Positions 34,684-43,685 of a stretch of DNA of 64,000 bases are shown piece by piece; position 1 is the first letter of the stretch, and each line of letters opens with the position of its first letter. The stretch comes from Algoriphagus vanfongensis DSM 17529 (lineage in GTDB: Bacteria; Bacteroidota; Bacteroidia; Cytophagales; Cyclobacteriaceae), in assembly GCF_000429465.1 (NCBI RefSeq), contig NZ_AUBX01000009.1, positions 186,001-250,000 on the forward strand. Reading direction: 5' to 3'. The translations under genes and the position numbers were made by a program. A model generated the notes under the pieces. It saw only the letters and a program-made list of their open reading frames with translations, did not search any database and was not told the origin of the DNA.

Positions 34684-35899
34684 ACTGTGGTAAGCTATCC
34701 AAAATCAGATGCACTAGTTCTGCTTTGTCGCTATTTGGGATCCAGCGTGCTACCACCACCAAATCATTTTCTGGATCTACATAGATCATATTGGTTCCGG
34801 CTCCGATATGCAAAAAAGCAGATTTGGGACCATTGGGAACCTGTTTTTGATCTTCATTCAGAAAATAATTCATGAAACCATAGCCAGGATTGGCTGGAGT
34901 GGGAATCTTGGATTTCGCTATCCATTCCTTTGCGATTAATTGAGCTCCGTTCCAATTGCCTTCATTGAGTGTCAGATAGCCAAAGCGCGCCTGATCCCAT
35001 GCAGATAGCATCATACCGCCTCCCCAATGGGAGCCTCCGCTCACAGATTGGATGATTTGACCGTCCAAGATGACGAAGGAGTTTTCGTAGCCAGTCCATC
35101 TCCACGTGTCACTAGCGGCAATAGGATCCATGATTTTCTCCTTGAGAACAGTCGGAAGTGGTTTTCTCCAAACATTGAGAAGTGCCAATGCAAGTACATT
35201 GACTCGGGTATCATTGTATTCGTATATACTGCCGGGAGCATTTTGGGGACGGGCTCGTTTGGCACCGACTCCTTCTGCAGGTCTATCGGCCCAGTCAGGT
35301 TTGCCCCATAGACTCCCTTCCCAGTCTGAAGTTTGCCTGAGTAGATGATCCCAAGTGATGGTGCGGTTGTGCTCGGTATCAAAGAGCTCAAACACATCAT
35401 CTTCCATCAGATGTTCTGATTTGTTGACGATCAGTTTGGCAGGATCATACGGGTATATCGGCGCCATATAGGGATGGACTAGGTCTTGCTCGCTTTGGAT
35501 CAGGCCTTCTTGTACGGCCAGTCCAGCTGTAGTAGACAGGAAGCTTTTGGCTACCGAAAAAGTCAAATCCACTCTACCGGGATCTCCCCATTGGCCTACT
35601 ACATAGCCTTTGTAGATGATCAGTCCGGTGGCTGCACCACGAGTTTTCATCGGTCCTACAGGATAGCCAAAAGGCTCCCTTCCAAAAGCCGATTCATAGT
35701 GTGCAATCTTCAAGTTGGGGTTGGCTTCGCTTTCATGAGCGATGGCATAGTCAACAGCCTCTTTGATTTTTTGTGCATCAAGACCTAATTCCGCCGGGCT
35801 TTTTTGTTCCCAGTTTCCTTTGGTAGGGAAATATCTCTGAGCAAAAGAATGAGAGCAAATCAGAAGCAATGCCAAAAGAAGTGGAGTGATTTTTTTCAT
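34682..35899 (-). CDS. Serine hydrolase, class C beta-lactamase-like
   Basis: A 405-residue exported enzyme from the ATG at 35899, which gives a clean signal peptide (MKKITPLLLALLLICSHSFAQ); the open frame extends further upstream without support. The catalytic SxxK is Ser115-Lys118 in TFSVAKSF, and the YxN-like motif is in IYEYNDTRVN. SHWGGGMMLSAWDQARFGYL corresponds to the third conserved region. The family includes penicillin-binding esterases and class C beta-lactamases; most Bacteroidota members are of unknown substrate. Its stop lies inside the T-tract of the opposite small-RNA terminator. Confidence 0.87.
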   Translation of the reverse strand: MKKITPLLLALLLICSHSFAQRYFPTKGNWEQKSPAELGLDAQKIKEAVDYAIAHESEANPNLKIAHYESAFGREPFGYPVGPMKTRGAATGLIIYKGYVVGQWGDPGRVDLTFSVAKSFLSTTAGLAVQEGLIQSEQDLVHPYMAPIYPYDPAKLIVNKSEHLMEDDVFELFDTEHNRTITWDHLLRQTSDWEGSLWGKPDWADRPAEGVGAKRARPQNAPGSIYEYNDTRVNVLALALLNVWRKPLPTVLKEKIMDPIAASDTWRWTGYENSFVILDGQIIQSVSGGSHWGGGMMLSAWDQARFGYLTLNEGNWNGAQLIAKEWIAKSKIPTPANPGYGFMNYFLNEDQKQVPNGPKSAFLHIGAGTNMIYVDPENDLVVVARWIPNSDKAELVHLILDSLPQ

Positions 35900-36061
35900 A
35901 GTCAGGTGATTTAGTGCGATTTTACAAAATCTAATTTGGAATGCTGAACCGCTTGTGGATTTGAAATTTTCAATATCCTTCAAACTCTTTCCTGTCTTTC
36001 TAGTTAAGTTTTGGAATAAGTTTTTGCATTCGCATCCTTTTACCCAGCTAGTGTATTTTCT

Positions 36062-37309
36062 ATGGAAGATCAAAAAATATATATCATCGGCGCAGGTTTG
36101 GCCGGTCTCGTGGCAGCATTGGAACTTGAGAAAGCAGGTTTCTCGCCCATCATTTTAGAAAAATCTCATCGGGTCGGAGGGAGGATCAAGACGGATCAAC
36201 ACGACGGCTTTCTGCTGGATCATGGTTTTCAGGTATTAAATACTGCCTATCCAGAAGTGAAAAAGTATTTGGATTTGGATGCACTCAATTTGAAAACATT
36301 TGATCCGGGAGCAGTGATTTTGGACGGTTCAGAATCTTACATTATCACCGATCCGATCAGAAACCCTCTCAAAATACTTGGGATGGCATTTTCAAAAGTC
36401 GGAACCATGCTTGACAAGATCAAAATGTTTTCATTGACTCGAGAACTCAAGCAAAAAAGTTTTGAGGAGATATTCAATTCAGCTTCTCTTCCTACCCATC
36501 AATATTTGAAAAAGTATGGTTTTTCCGATCAGATTATAGCCAACTTTTTCAAGCCTTTTTTCAGGGGTGTATTTTTGGAAATGCATCTGAATACATCATC
36601 TAGGATGTTTGAATATGTGTTTAAAATGTTTGCCATGGGGCATGCTGCCGTGCCAGCAAAAGGCATGGGTGAGGTACCTGAAATGTTGAGAAGGCAGTTG
36701 AGCAAAACACAGATTTACTTTGATTCTGGGGTCAAAGAAATTATTGGAAACCAAATAAATCTTGAAAATGGATCTGTGATCACAGCAGATAGAATCATCG
36801 TAGCGGTACAGCCAGACCGAATTATGCCTCAGATGCAAGGGCAGTTTGGTCAGGCTAGATCCGTACTCAATCTTTATTTTTCTACACAAAAGTCGTTTTT
36901 GGCGAGACCGATGATTGGGCTTTTGACCCGTAGTCAGGTTGTGAATAATTTGGTGTTCATGGACGATGTATCTCAGGAATATAGCGGCAATGGAAGATCT
37001 TTACTTTCGGTTACAGTTTTGGAAAATGTTCTAGAAGAGAAAGAGTTGATTCCCATCGTACAGCGCGAATTGGAGGAAGTATCGGGAATCAAGGCAGAGT
37101 TTTTCAAGTTTGTCAAAAGTTACTCTATTTACCACGCCCTACCTGTGGTGGAAGATTTGAGATATGAAATCCCATTTACAGAATGTCAAGTTACAGATAG
37201 TGTTTATCTGGCTGGAGATTACTTACTCAATGGATCCATCAATGCTGCAATGAGGTCAGGTAGGACGGCAGCAGAGGCGATTGTGTATTCTTATGTACCC
37301 ACCCATTGA
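36062..37309 (+). CDS. FAD-dependent amine-oxidase-type oxidoreductase
   Basis: A 415-residue flavoprotein with an N-terminal Rossmann dinucleotide motif (IIGAGLAGLVAALELEKAG, Gly10-Gly15) and the downstream EKSHRVGGRIKTD typical of the amine oxidase/phytoene desaturase superfamily. The C-terminus has VYLAGDYLLNGSINAAMRSGRTAAEAI, the FAD-binding end of the family. It is cytoplasmic (no signal peptide). Many Bacteroidota proteins like this are annotated only as protoporphyrinogen oxidase-like; the substrate is not clear. Followed after 35 bases by the YjdM gene. Confidence 0.85.
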   Translation: MEDQKIYIIGAGLAGLVAALELEKAGFSPIILEKSHRVGGRIKTDQHDGFLLDHGFQVLNTAYPEVKKYLDLDALNLKTFDPGAVILDGSESYIITDPIRNPLKILGMAFSKVGTMLDKIKMFSLTRELKQKSFEEIFNSASLPTHQYLKKYGFSDQIIANFFKPFFRGVFLEMHLNTSSRMFEYVFKMFAMGHAAVPAKGMGEVPEMLRRQLSKTQIYFDSGVKEIIGNQINLENGSVITADRIIVAVQPDRIMPQMQGQFGQARSVLNLYFSTQKSFLARPMIGLLTRSQVVNNLVFMDDVSQEYSGNGRSLLSVTVLENVLEEKELIPIVQRELEEVSGIKAEFFKFVKSYSIYHALPVVEDLRYEIPFTECQVTDSVYLAGDYLLNGSINAAMRSGRTAAEAIVYSYVPTH

Positions 37310-37344
37310 GCCGAGCTCCCGGTAGAATTGTGTAAATTGCAGGT

Positions 37345-37677
37345 ATGAATATACCTCCTTGCCCAGCTTGCAGCTCTCCTTATGCATATGAACTTGATGA
37401 TAAACTTGTTTGCCCTGAATGTTCCTTTGAATGGACTCCCGAAGATGAAGTAGAAGAGCAGGGGATTCAGGTAAAAGATTCGAATGGAAATGTGCTTCAG
37501 GATGGAGATGCGGTAGTGATCATTAAAGATTTGCCTGTCAAAGGTGCCCCGAAACCGATCAAAGCCGGTACCAAGGTGAAAAGTATCCGTCTGGTAGAGG
37601 GAGATCATAATATAGATTGCAAAATCGATGGATTTGGATCGATGGCTCTGAAAAGTGAATTTGTAAGAAAAGCATAA
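37345..37677 (+). CDS. yjdM: YjdM-family zinc-ribbon protein (formerly PhnA)
   Basis: A 110-residue protein with an N-terminal zinc ribbon (CPAC at Cys6/Cys9, CPEC at Cys23/Cys26) and the C-terminal SH3-like domain with [14 protein letters not shown] and [20 protein letters not shown]. This is the full length of the YjdM family. The old name PhnA came from a supposed phosphonoacetate hydrolase role that belongs to another protein; the role of YjdM is not firmly known. A bidirectional terminator follows. Confidence 0.93.
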   Translation: MNIPPCPACSSPYAYELDDKLVCPECSFEWTPEDEVEEQGIQVKDSNGNVLQDGDAVVIIKDLPVKGAPKPIKAGTKVKSIRLVEGDHNIDCKIDGFGSMALKSEFVRKA

Positions 37678-37706
37678 AAAAAGCTGCCAACTGGCAGCTT
37701 TTTTTG
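37674..37706. terminator. Bidirectional terminator between yjdM and the ThuA gene
   Basis: A-tract, stem AGCTGCC with GGCAGCT (37682-37688 and 37693-37699) around a 4-base loop, then a T-tract. It can stop both convergent transcripts. Confidence 0.85.
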
Positions 37707-37714
37707 GTTTTGGC

Positions 37715-38641
37715 TTATTTCCCGATTGGAGTTTCGTCACATTCTACGTCACCCACCACATACTGCAAGCCATCCAAGAAAAACTGGAGTAAGTCCGGGT
37801 TTTGGTAACTTTGTGCGTTGTGAGAAGGTGATGAGTACATTACTTTTCCTTTGCCCTCTGGACGAATCCAGGCTACGTATGTTTTACCATCCGTTTTTTC
37901 TGAGCCCTTTCGCTGACTTTCGATTTCAGAATTGTTGAAGTACAATAGGGGAGTGAAATCGCCTTCTTCGTAAGCATTTTTATAAAAGTATGGTTCGTCT
38001 TTATGCGTAAAGCCATCTGCTGGAAACGCCTGAACCAAAGGATGTGAAGGATTTTCGATTCGTACATGAATATCTTGTTGCTTAGGATGATAGTCAAAGC
38101 TACCTCCCAACAATCTGCTGAAATCCCATGAATTATTCAACATCGTATTTCCGCCATGTAGGACCATCAGACCACCGCCTTTTTTGACATAATTGATCAA
38201 GTTAGATTCCAGTGACTTGGCTTCTTTCATCAGAGATGCTGAGTCTTTTTCGGTGTTGGCTTTCAGGACGTCCCAGAAGAGATTTCTGTGATCGCCGATT
38301 GAGCAGGTATTATTAAGTACTACAGCATCATACTTCGCAAGATTTTTCTTCTCAAACTCTTTGATGTCTTTGCTACCGATGACCTCAAAGGCGCCACTTT
38401 TTTCACCAATGATTCGAATCATTTCTTCAGAATGGGGGATGACCCAGTGATTGAAACCAGTGTGAAGCGAGAATACGAGTACTTTTTTCTTTTTTTCGAA
38501 AGGAAAAGAGGTTTTATCTGGGGCTATTTCTGTGATTTTTTGAGTCCAATCTTCATTCAATTCGACATTAGGTAGACTTTGGCTGCAAGCAAAATGGGAG
38601 GATAAAAGGAAAACGATTCCGTAAAAAAGGGTTTTCTTCAT
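37715..38641 (-). CDS. ThuA-domain protein, exported
   Basis: A 308-residue ThuA (trehalose utilisation) family protein with signal peptide (LFYGIVFLLSSHFACSQ). The class I glutamine-amidotransferase-like fold shows VLVFSLHTGFNHWVIPHS, DAVVLNNTCSIG, GGGLMVLHGGNTM and LLGGSFDYHPKQQDIHVRI, the histidine-rich signature. ThuA proteins lack the amidotransferase cysteine triad and often accompany sugar oxidoreductases of the Gfo/Idh/MocA family; here two such genes lie in the divergent unit starting at 38722. The biochemical role is not established. Confidence 0.88.
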   Translation of the reverse strand: MKKTLFYGIVFLLSSHFACSQSLPNVELNEDWTQKITEIAPDKTSFPFEKKKKVLVFSLHTGFNHWVIPHSEEMIRIIGEKSGAFEVIGSKDIKEFEKKNLAKYDAVVLNNTCSIGDHRNLFWDVLKANTEKDSASLMKEAKSLESNLINYVKKGGGLMVLHGGNTMLNNSWDFSRLLGGSFDYHPKQQDIHVRIENPSHPLVQAFPADGFTHKDEPYFYKNAYEEGDFTPLLYFNNSEIESQRKGSEKTDGKTYVAWIRPEGKGKVMYSSPSHNAQSYQNPDLLQFFLDGLQYVVGDVECDETPIGK

Positions 38642-38721
38642 AGGGTAATAAATTAGATAATAAGGCTTTTGTGTCGAGATTTTTTATCTTCGATTTGAAA
38701 GCCCAATAACCCCAATTTTGC

Positions 38722-39690
38722 ATGAGTATCAAAAGAAAATTATTTCTAGGCCTCATTTTTATTCTGATTTCTACGGTATCGTTTTCGCAAAAAGTTTCTT
38801 TAAAAGAAACTGCCACTGCAGTAGATTTCCAGATAGATGATCAGGTCGTCTTGACTTACCAAAAGGCTAAAGTTCCTGTGCCAGAAGGTGTAAAAGAAGC
38901 ATATAGTAAGTCTGGATTTATACATCCGATGGCTTCTCCCAGTGGTCAGGTCTTGACGAGGATTCAGCCAAAGGATCACTATCATCATTATGGGATTTGG
39001 GGTCCTTGGACTCGGGCTACGATCAGCGGGCGTGAGGTGGATTTTTGGAATTTGGCTGATGAAAAAGGCAGGGTTGATTTTGACCATGTCATTTCCAAAA
39101 AGCAAGCAGGTGGTGCGGCAGAACTGAATGTTCGCCAAAATCACTATGATCTTAAAGCCCCGGAGTCTGAGCGAATTGCCATCGAGGAGGATCTGCGGAT
39201 CAAAGTAAAGCCTGCCGATAAGGGGAGATATCTAGTGGACTATACCAGCACGATTTCCACTAAGATTGATGGGGGGATTTTGTTGGATGATTATCGCTAT
39301 GGAGGAGGCCTTGGGCTCAGAGCTACCGAAGTCTGGGGTTCTGATAACAGTACGATTTTGACTTCCAATGGAGATCAGCGCATGACCGCAGATGGGACCG
39401 AAGCAAAATGGGTATTGATCACTGGACAGACTGATGCTCCAGAAGGGAAAAGTGGCATTTTGATTCTCAGTCATAATACCAACAAGGCTCACCCAGAGCC
39501 ACTGCGCGTTTGGCCCGAGGACAACTATGATAGAAAGGGAAATGTCTTTGTGGAGTTTACTCCGATTAGACATGAGTCTTGGGAGATTCTTCCCAAGAAA
39601 AAATATACGCTTAAATATAGAATGATCGTCTTCGATGGAGAGTTGAGTGCCGAAGAAGCTGAAAACTATTGGAGAGCTTTTGTCAAATAA
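38722..39690 (+). CDS. DUF6807 (PmoA-like) exported protein
   Basis: A 322-residue exported protein (signal MSIKRKLFLGLIFILISTVSFSQ omitted in part: FILISTVSFSQ is the cleavage region). It matches the DUF6807 family, sometimes labelled PmoA: DHYHHYGIWGPWTRATI, DFWNLADEKGRVDF, DDYRYGGGLGLRATEVW, and a C-terminal FTPIRHESWEILPKKKYTLKYRM. The label PmoA does not imply methane oxidation. Proteins of this type commonly sit beside Gfo/Idh/MocA oxidoreductases in Bacteroidota sugar loci, as here (30 bases before the next gene). Function unknown; a galactose mutarotase-like beta-sandwich is likely. Confidence 0.85.
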   Translation: MSIKRKLFLGLIFILISTVSFSQKVSLKETATAVDFQIDDQVVLTYQKAKVPVPEGVKEAYSKSGFIHPMASPSGQVLTRIQPKDHYHHYGIWGPWTRATISGREVDFWNLADEKGRVDFDHVISKKQAGGAAELNVRQNHYDLKAPESERIAIEEDLRIKVKPADKGRYLVDYTSTISTKIDGGILLDDYRYGGGLGLRATEVWGSDNSTILTSNGDQRMTADGTEAKWVLITGQTDAPEGKSGILILSHNTNKAHPEPLRVWPEDNYDRKGNVFVEFTPIRHESWEILPKKKYTLKYRMIVFDGELSAEEAENYWRAFVK

Positions 39691-39720
39691 TACACCACCC
39701 TGTTATATAAATAAAGACGA

Positions 39721-41091
39721 ATGAAAAGAAGAGATTTCATCAAAAAATCAACTGTTGCCGGAGCAGCGTTAGGTTTTCCTACGATAGTACCGGCATCTGT
39801 TTTTGGAAAAAATGCACCTAGTAATAAGATCAATATTGGTCAGATTGGTTGTGGAAGAATAGCAAGAGATCATGACATGCCTGGCACCTGGCGGCATGAT
39901 GTGGCACGCATCATAGCAGTGTCTGACTTGGATAGCAAGCGGATGGCTGATGGTAAAAAGTATGTGGAAGCCTACTATACCAAAAAAATGGGCAGTCCTT
40001 ATCTCGATGTGAAGGAGTATGGCGACTATCGCGAGATGCTACTCAATCCAGATATTGATGCGGTAGTGATTTCTACACCAGATCACTGGCATTCGCAGCC
40101 TGCTATGGAAGCAGCGCTTGCAGGTAAGCATATTTATGTGCAGAAGCCAACCTCCCTGACTATCAAAGAAGGCCGTCAATTAGTAGATGTGGTAAATAAA
40201 ACTGGGGTTGTGCTACAGCTAGGTACTCAGCAGCGATCCAGTGAGCAATTCCGAATTGCAGCCGAACTGGTGAGAAATGGAAGAATCGGAAAGTTGCATA
40301 CCGTTCGCATCGGTCTTCCAGGCGATCCATCAGGTCCAGACGCTCCTGCGATGCCGGTTCCAAGCAATCTAAATTTTGATATGTGGTTAGGTTCTACGCC
40401 TGAAGTACATTATACTGAAATCGGTGTTCATCCACAGCATGACTATAGCCGACCAGGCTGGTTGAGATTGGAAAATTATGGTGCTGGGATGATTACTGGT
40501 TGGGGACAACACCATTACGATTCTGCTGCTTGGGGTATGGATACCGAATTGACGGGACCTAGTTATATCGAAGCAGTTGCCGAATTCCCAAGAACTGGAC
40601 TCTGGAATGTCCATGGGGATTTCATGGTAAAACAAGAATATGACAATGGAGTGAATGTATTTACATCTGGAGGCTATCCGAATGGCATCCGTTATGAAGG
40701 GACCGAAGGTTGGATTTGGGTTTCTAGAGGAAACTATCAAGCTTCTTCCTCAGATCCAGTAGCTCAAAATAATAATGCCAAAGCACTGGATGCTTCTGAT
40801 CCTAAGATTCTAACTTCTGTGATTGGTCCAGACGAAATTCACCTGACCAAAAGTACCGAGCATCATGGCAATTGGCTGGGAGCTATTCAAGGTGAGACAG
40901 AATTGCTTTCTCCTGTAGAAATTGGCCATAGAGCATGTTCGGTTTGTTTGGTCAGTCATATCGCGATGAAGCTAGGCCGAAAATTGAATTGGGATCCAGT
41001 GAAGGAAGAGTTTATCAATGATCCAGAAGCGAATACCTACTTGAGCAGAACGCAACGCAGACCTTGGGGTACTGATTATGTCAAAGTTTAA
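39721..41091 (+). CDS. Tat-exported Gfo/Idh/MocA family oxidoreductase
   Basis: A 456-residue NAD(P)-dependent oxidoreductase. The N-terminus is a twin-arginine signal (MKRRDFIKKSTVAGAALGFP), meaning export in folded form with cofactor bound. The Rossmann motif is GQIGCGRIARDHD; the catalytic lysine lies in YVQKPTSLT; the substrate loop carries GVHPQHDYSRPGW and TGWGQHHYDSAAWG. The family oxidises or reduces sugars and their derivatives at C-2, C-3 or other carbons. It follows the DUF6807 gene and precedes a second family member by 14 bases. Confidence 0.92.
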   Translation: MKRRDFIKKSTVAGAALGFPTIVPASVFGKNAPSNKINIGQIGCGRIARDHDMPGTWRHDVARIIAVSDLDSKRMADGKKYVEAYYTKKMGSPYLDVKEYGDYREMLLNPDIDAVVISTPDHWHSQPAMEAALAGKHIYVQKPTSLTIKEGRQLVDVVNKTGVVLQLGTQQRSSEQFRIAAELVRNGRIGKLHTVRIGLPGDPSGPDAPAMPVPSNLNFDMWLGSTPEVHYTEIGVHPQHDYSRPGWLRLENYGAGMITGWGQHHYDSAAWGMDTELTGPSYIEAVAEFPRTGLWNVHGDFMVKQEYDNGVNVFTSGGYPNGIRYEGTEGWIWVSRGNYQASSSDPVAQNNNAKALDASDPKILTSVIGPDEIHLTKSTEHHGNWLGAIQGETELLSPVEIGHRACSVCLVSHIAMKLGRKLNWDPVKEEFINDPEANTYLSRTQRRPWGTDYVKV

Positions 41092-41105
41092 GACAAATTG
41101 ATTTT

Positions 41106-42461
41106 ATGAAATATACTTATTTAGGGCTCGTAGGAGCCCTTCTTTTCTTTTCTTGTGATTCATCAGAGATGAAAGAAACTAAAGCAGACGATTCACAATT
41201 GAAAATCATGACCTTGGATCCAGGGCATTTTCATGCAGGCTTGATTCATAAGTCCATGTATCCTCAGGTCGATTCCACCATCCATGTTTTTGCACCAGAT
41301 GGGGAAGAACTGAAAGAATATCTCACTCGAATCGAAGGCTACAATACCCGCTCTGAAGACCCGACTTCTTGGGACCTTGAGATTTACAAAGGGCAGGATT
41401 ATCTGCAGAAGATGATTGATCAAAAGCCCGGAAATGTAATGGTGGTGGCTGGTAAAAATGATCGCAAAATCGACTATATCAGTGCAGCTATCGAAAACGG
41501 AATCCATGTTTATGCTGATAAGCCTTTGGTGATTGATCGGTCTGGTTTTCAGAAACTGGTGAAAGCTTTTGGTACTGCTGAGGAGCAAGACTTGTTGCTT
41601 TTTGATATCATGACGGAGCGATTTGAGATCACGACCATGCTACAAAGAGAATTGTCGATGATACCGGAGGTTTTTGGAACAATAGAAAAAGGAAGTTTGG
41701 AAGATCCTGCCATTTCCAAAGAGTCTGTTCATCACTTTTTCAAGTATGTTTCTGGAAAACCTTTGGTCAGACCAGAGTGGTTTTTTGATACTCAAATCGA
41801 AGGTTCTGGCTTGGTGGATGTGACCACACACTTGGTTGATTTGATTCAGTGGGAGCTTTTTCCAGAGCAAAAATTGGATACCACGGATGTAGCCATGCTT
41901 AAAGCTGAGTTGCTATCTACGTCTCTTGATGCTGCTCAATATGAAAAAGTAACAGGTAAGAAAGCTCCTTTTGATCCAAATGGTCAATTGGATGTACCTG
42001 CCAATGGATTGATGAATTATACCTTGAAAGGGATTCACGCCAAGGTTTCCGTGCTTTGGAATTTTGAAGCACCAGAGGGAACGGCTGATACGCACTACAG
42101 TAAAATGCGTGGAACGAAAGCCAACTTGATCATTCGTCAAGGAGCCGAGGAAAATTATCGTCCTGCTTTGTATGTGGAGCTTTTGGGAGAAAACCAAGGT
42201 GATTTGGAACAGGCTATCACACAAACTCTACAGGATAAATATCCAGGAATAGCATTGGAAAAAAAGGAGTCTGGAGAATATGAAGTCTTAATTCCTGATC
42301 ATTACCACAATGGGCATGAGGCGCATTTTGCGCAAGTGACAGAGCAGTTTTTGAACTACTATGAGCAGAAGAAAATGGCCGATTGGGAGGTGCCATTCAT
42401 GATTACCAAGTATTACACCACGACTCAGGCGTTTCAAATGGCCCAGGCAAACAGTCAGTGA
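41106..42461 (+). CDS. Lipoprotein Gfo/Idh/MocA-type oxidoreductase
   Basis: A 451-residue protein with a lipoprotein signal (GALLFFSCDSSE), not a Tat signal. The N-terminal Rossmann half is divergent but keeps KIMTLDPGHFHAG and the catalytic lysine motif YADKPLVID. The C-terminal part (IEGSGLVDVTTHLVDLIQWE, then a long beta domain ending in PDHYHNGHEAHFAQVTEQFLNYY) fits the 'putative oxidoreductase C-terminal' group. It is probably anchored facing the periplasm or cell surface. Last gene of the DUF6807 operon; the aldo/keto reductase gene starts 159 bases further on. Confidence 0.85.
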   Translation: MKYTYLGLVGALLFFSCDSSEMKETKADDSQLKIMTLDPGHFHAGLIHKSMYPQVDSTIHVFAPDGEELKEYLTRIEGYNTRSEDPTSWDLEIYKGQDYLQKMIDQKPGNVMVVAGKNDRKIDYISAAIENGIHVYADKPLVIDRSGFQKLVKAFGTAEEQDLLLFDIMTERFEITTMLQRELSMIPEVFGTIEKGSLEDPAISKESVHHFFKYVSGKPLVRPEWFFDTQIEGSGLVDVTTHLVDLIQWELFPEQKLDTTDVAMLKAELLSTSLDAAQYEKVTGKKAPFDPNGQLDVPANGLMNYTLKGIHAKVSVLWNFEAPEGTADTHYSKMRGTKANLIIRQGAEENYRPALYVELLGENQGDLEQAITQTLQDKYPGIALEKKESGEYEVLIPDHYHNGHEAHFAQVTEQFLNYYEQKKMADWEVPFMITKYYTTTQAFQMAQANSQ

Positions 42462-42620
42462 TTTCTAAAACAAGCTATGCGCTGATGAGGTAAGTACTAG
42501 CATGGAATCGATATAAACTGTTCAATGAGACCAAAGTTCTCGTGAAAGATGCTGAATTGTTCATCTATTCTTAGCAATTTGTTCGTAGATAGTAGTTAGA
42601 GAAATCCGATATTTAATGCT

Positions 42621-43571
42621 ATGAAGAATTTGAAATTCCGAAATGGAGACCTCCTTCCGATCTTAGGATTGGGAACATGGAAAAGTGGCCCCGGCGAAGT
42701 ACAGAAAGCTGTTTTTTGGGCTATAGAAGCAGGCTACAGGCATATTGATTGTGCTGCAGTCTATGGCAATGAGAAAGAAGTGGGAAAGGGGATTGCGGAA
42801 GCCATTGAAGCCGGATTGGTGAAGAGACAAGATTTGTTTATCACTTCCAAACTATGGAATGATTCTCATCGACATGAGGATGTAGGACCAGCGATAGACC
42901 GTTCTCTGGACTTGCTAAATTTGGATTATTTGGATCTATATCTCATCCATTGGCCGATTTCCTTCAAGCATGGGATTGGTTTTGCGCAGCATAGAGAGGA
43001 ATACTACACTTATAAAGATGTTCCCTTGACCCAGACATGGGAAGCGATGCAGGAGCAAAAGTCTTTGGGGAAGACCAAGCATATCGGGGTTTCCAATTTC
43101 AACCAAAGCAAGCTCAAAGAACTGATCAAAATGAAAGAGGAAGTGCCTGAAATGAATCAGGTAGAAATGCATCCATTTCTTCCTCAAGAGGCTCTAGTTC
43201 AGTTTTGTAAAGAACATGAAATCCTGATGACAGCTTATTCTCCTCTGGGCTCACCAGATAGTCGGGGAGAGAAACATATCAATGATCCCAAATTGCTTCA
43301 AAACCCTGTGGTGAAAGAAATTGCCAACAGACAGGGAATCTCCACCGGTCAAGTATTGATTGCTTGGTCAATTAATCGGGATGTTGCGGTGATTCCTAAA
43401 TCAGTAAATAAGAATCGAATCATTGAAAATTTGGAATCAGCTCAAGTCAAATTGACGGATCATGATCTGATGGAGCTCAAGGATATCGGTGTTTCTCATC
43501 GTTTTGTGGACGGCTCTTTCTTCACCGGATCTCAAAGCCCCTATAAGACTTCTGATCTCTTTGATCAGTAA
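42621..43571 (+). CDS. Aldo/keto reductase
   Basis: A 316-residue cytoplasmic aldo/keto reductase (NADPH-dependent carbonyl reduction). Signatures: GLGTWKSGPGEVQKAV, YRHIDCAAVYGNEKEVG with the catalytic Tyr/Asp, ITSKLWN (catalytic Lys), YLIHWP (catalytic His), IGVSNFNQSKL, and VIPKSVNKNRI for NADPH. Length normal. It stands near the envelope sugar-oxidoreductase genes; whether it reduces their products inside the cell is only a suggestion. An 18-bp perfect bidirectional terminator follows. Confidence 0.94.
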   Translation: MKNLKFRNGDLLPILGLGTWKSGPGEVQKAVFWAIEAGYRHIDCAAVYGNEKEVGKGIAEAIEAGLVKRQDLFITSKLWNDSHRHEDVGPAIDRSLDLLNLDYLDLYLIHWPISFKHGIGFAQHREEYYTYKDVPLTQTWEAMQEQKSLGKTKHIGVSNFNQSKLKELIKMKEEVPEMNQVEMHPFLPQEALVQFCKEHEILMTAYSPLGSPDSRGEKHINDPKLLQNPVVKEIANRQGISTGQVLIAWSINRDVAVIPKSVNKNRIIENLESAQVKLTDHDLMELKDIGVSHRFVDGSFFTGSQSPYKTSDLFDQ

Positions 43572-43612
43572 ATGAAAGAGAATTGGATTTGAGGCTCTAG
43601 AGGGGCCGAAAC

Positions 43613-43653
43613 AAAAGAAGCCTGACAAATTCATTTGTCAGGCTTCTTTTTTG
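43613..43653. terminator. Long perfect bidirectional terminator
   Basis: Eighteen-base-pair perfect stem, 43613-43630 with 43633-43650 (core GAAGCCTGACAAAT and its complement), followed by T on the plus strand and preceded by A. It serves both the aldo/keto reductase and the convergent TrpF-like gene. Confidence 0.9.
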
Positions 43654-43685
43654 TCTTTCAGCATATGAGATTTTGTGAATTTAGC

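Noticed and set aside
38722..39690. Methane monooxygenase subunit because of the label PmoA
   Set aside because: The protein is a DUF6807 exported beta protein; no membrane helices or copper-site pattern of particulate methane monooxygenase are present.
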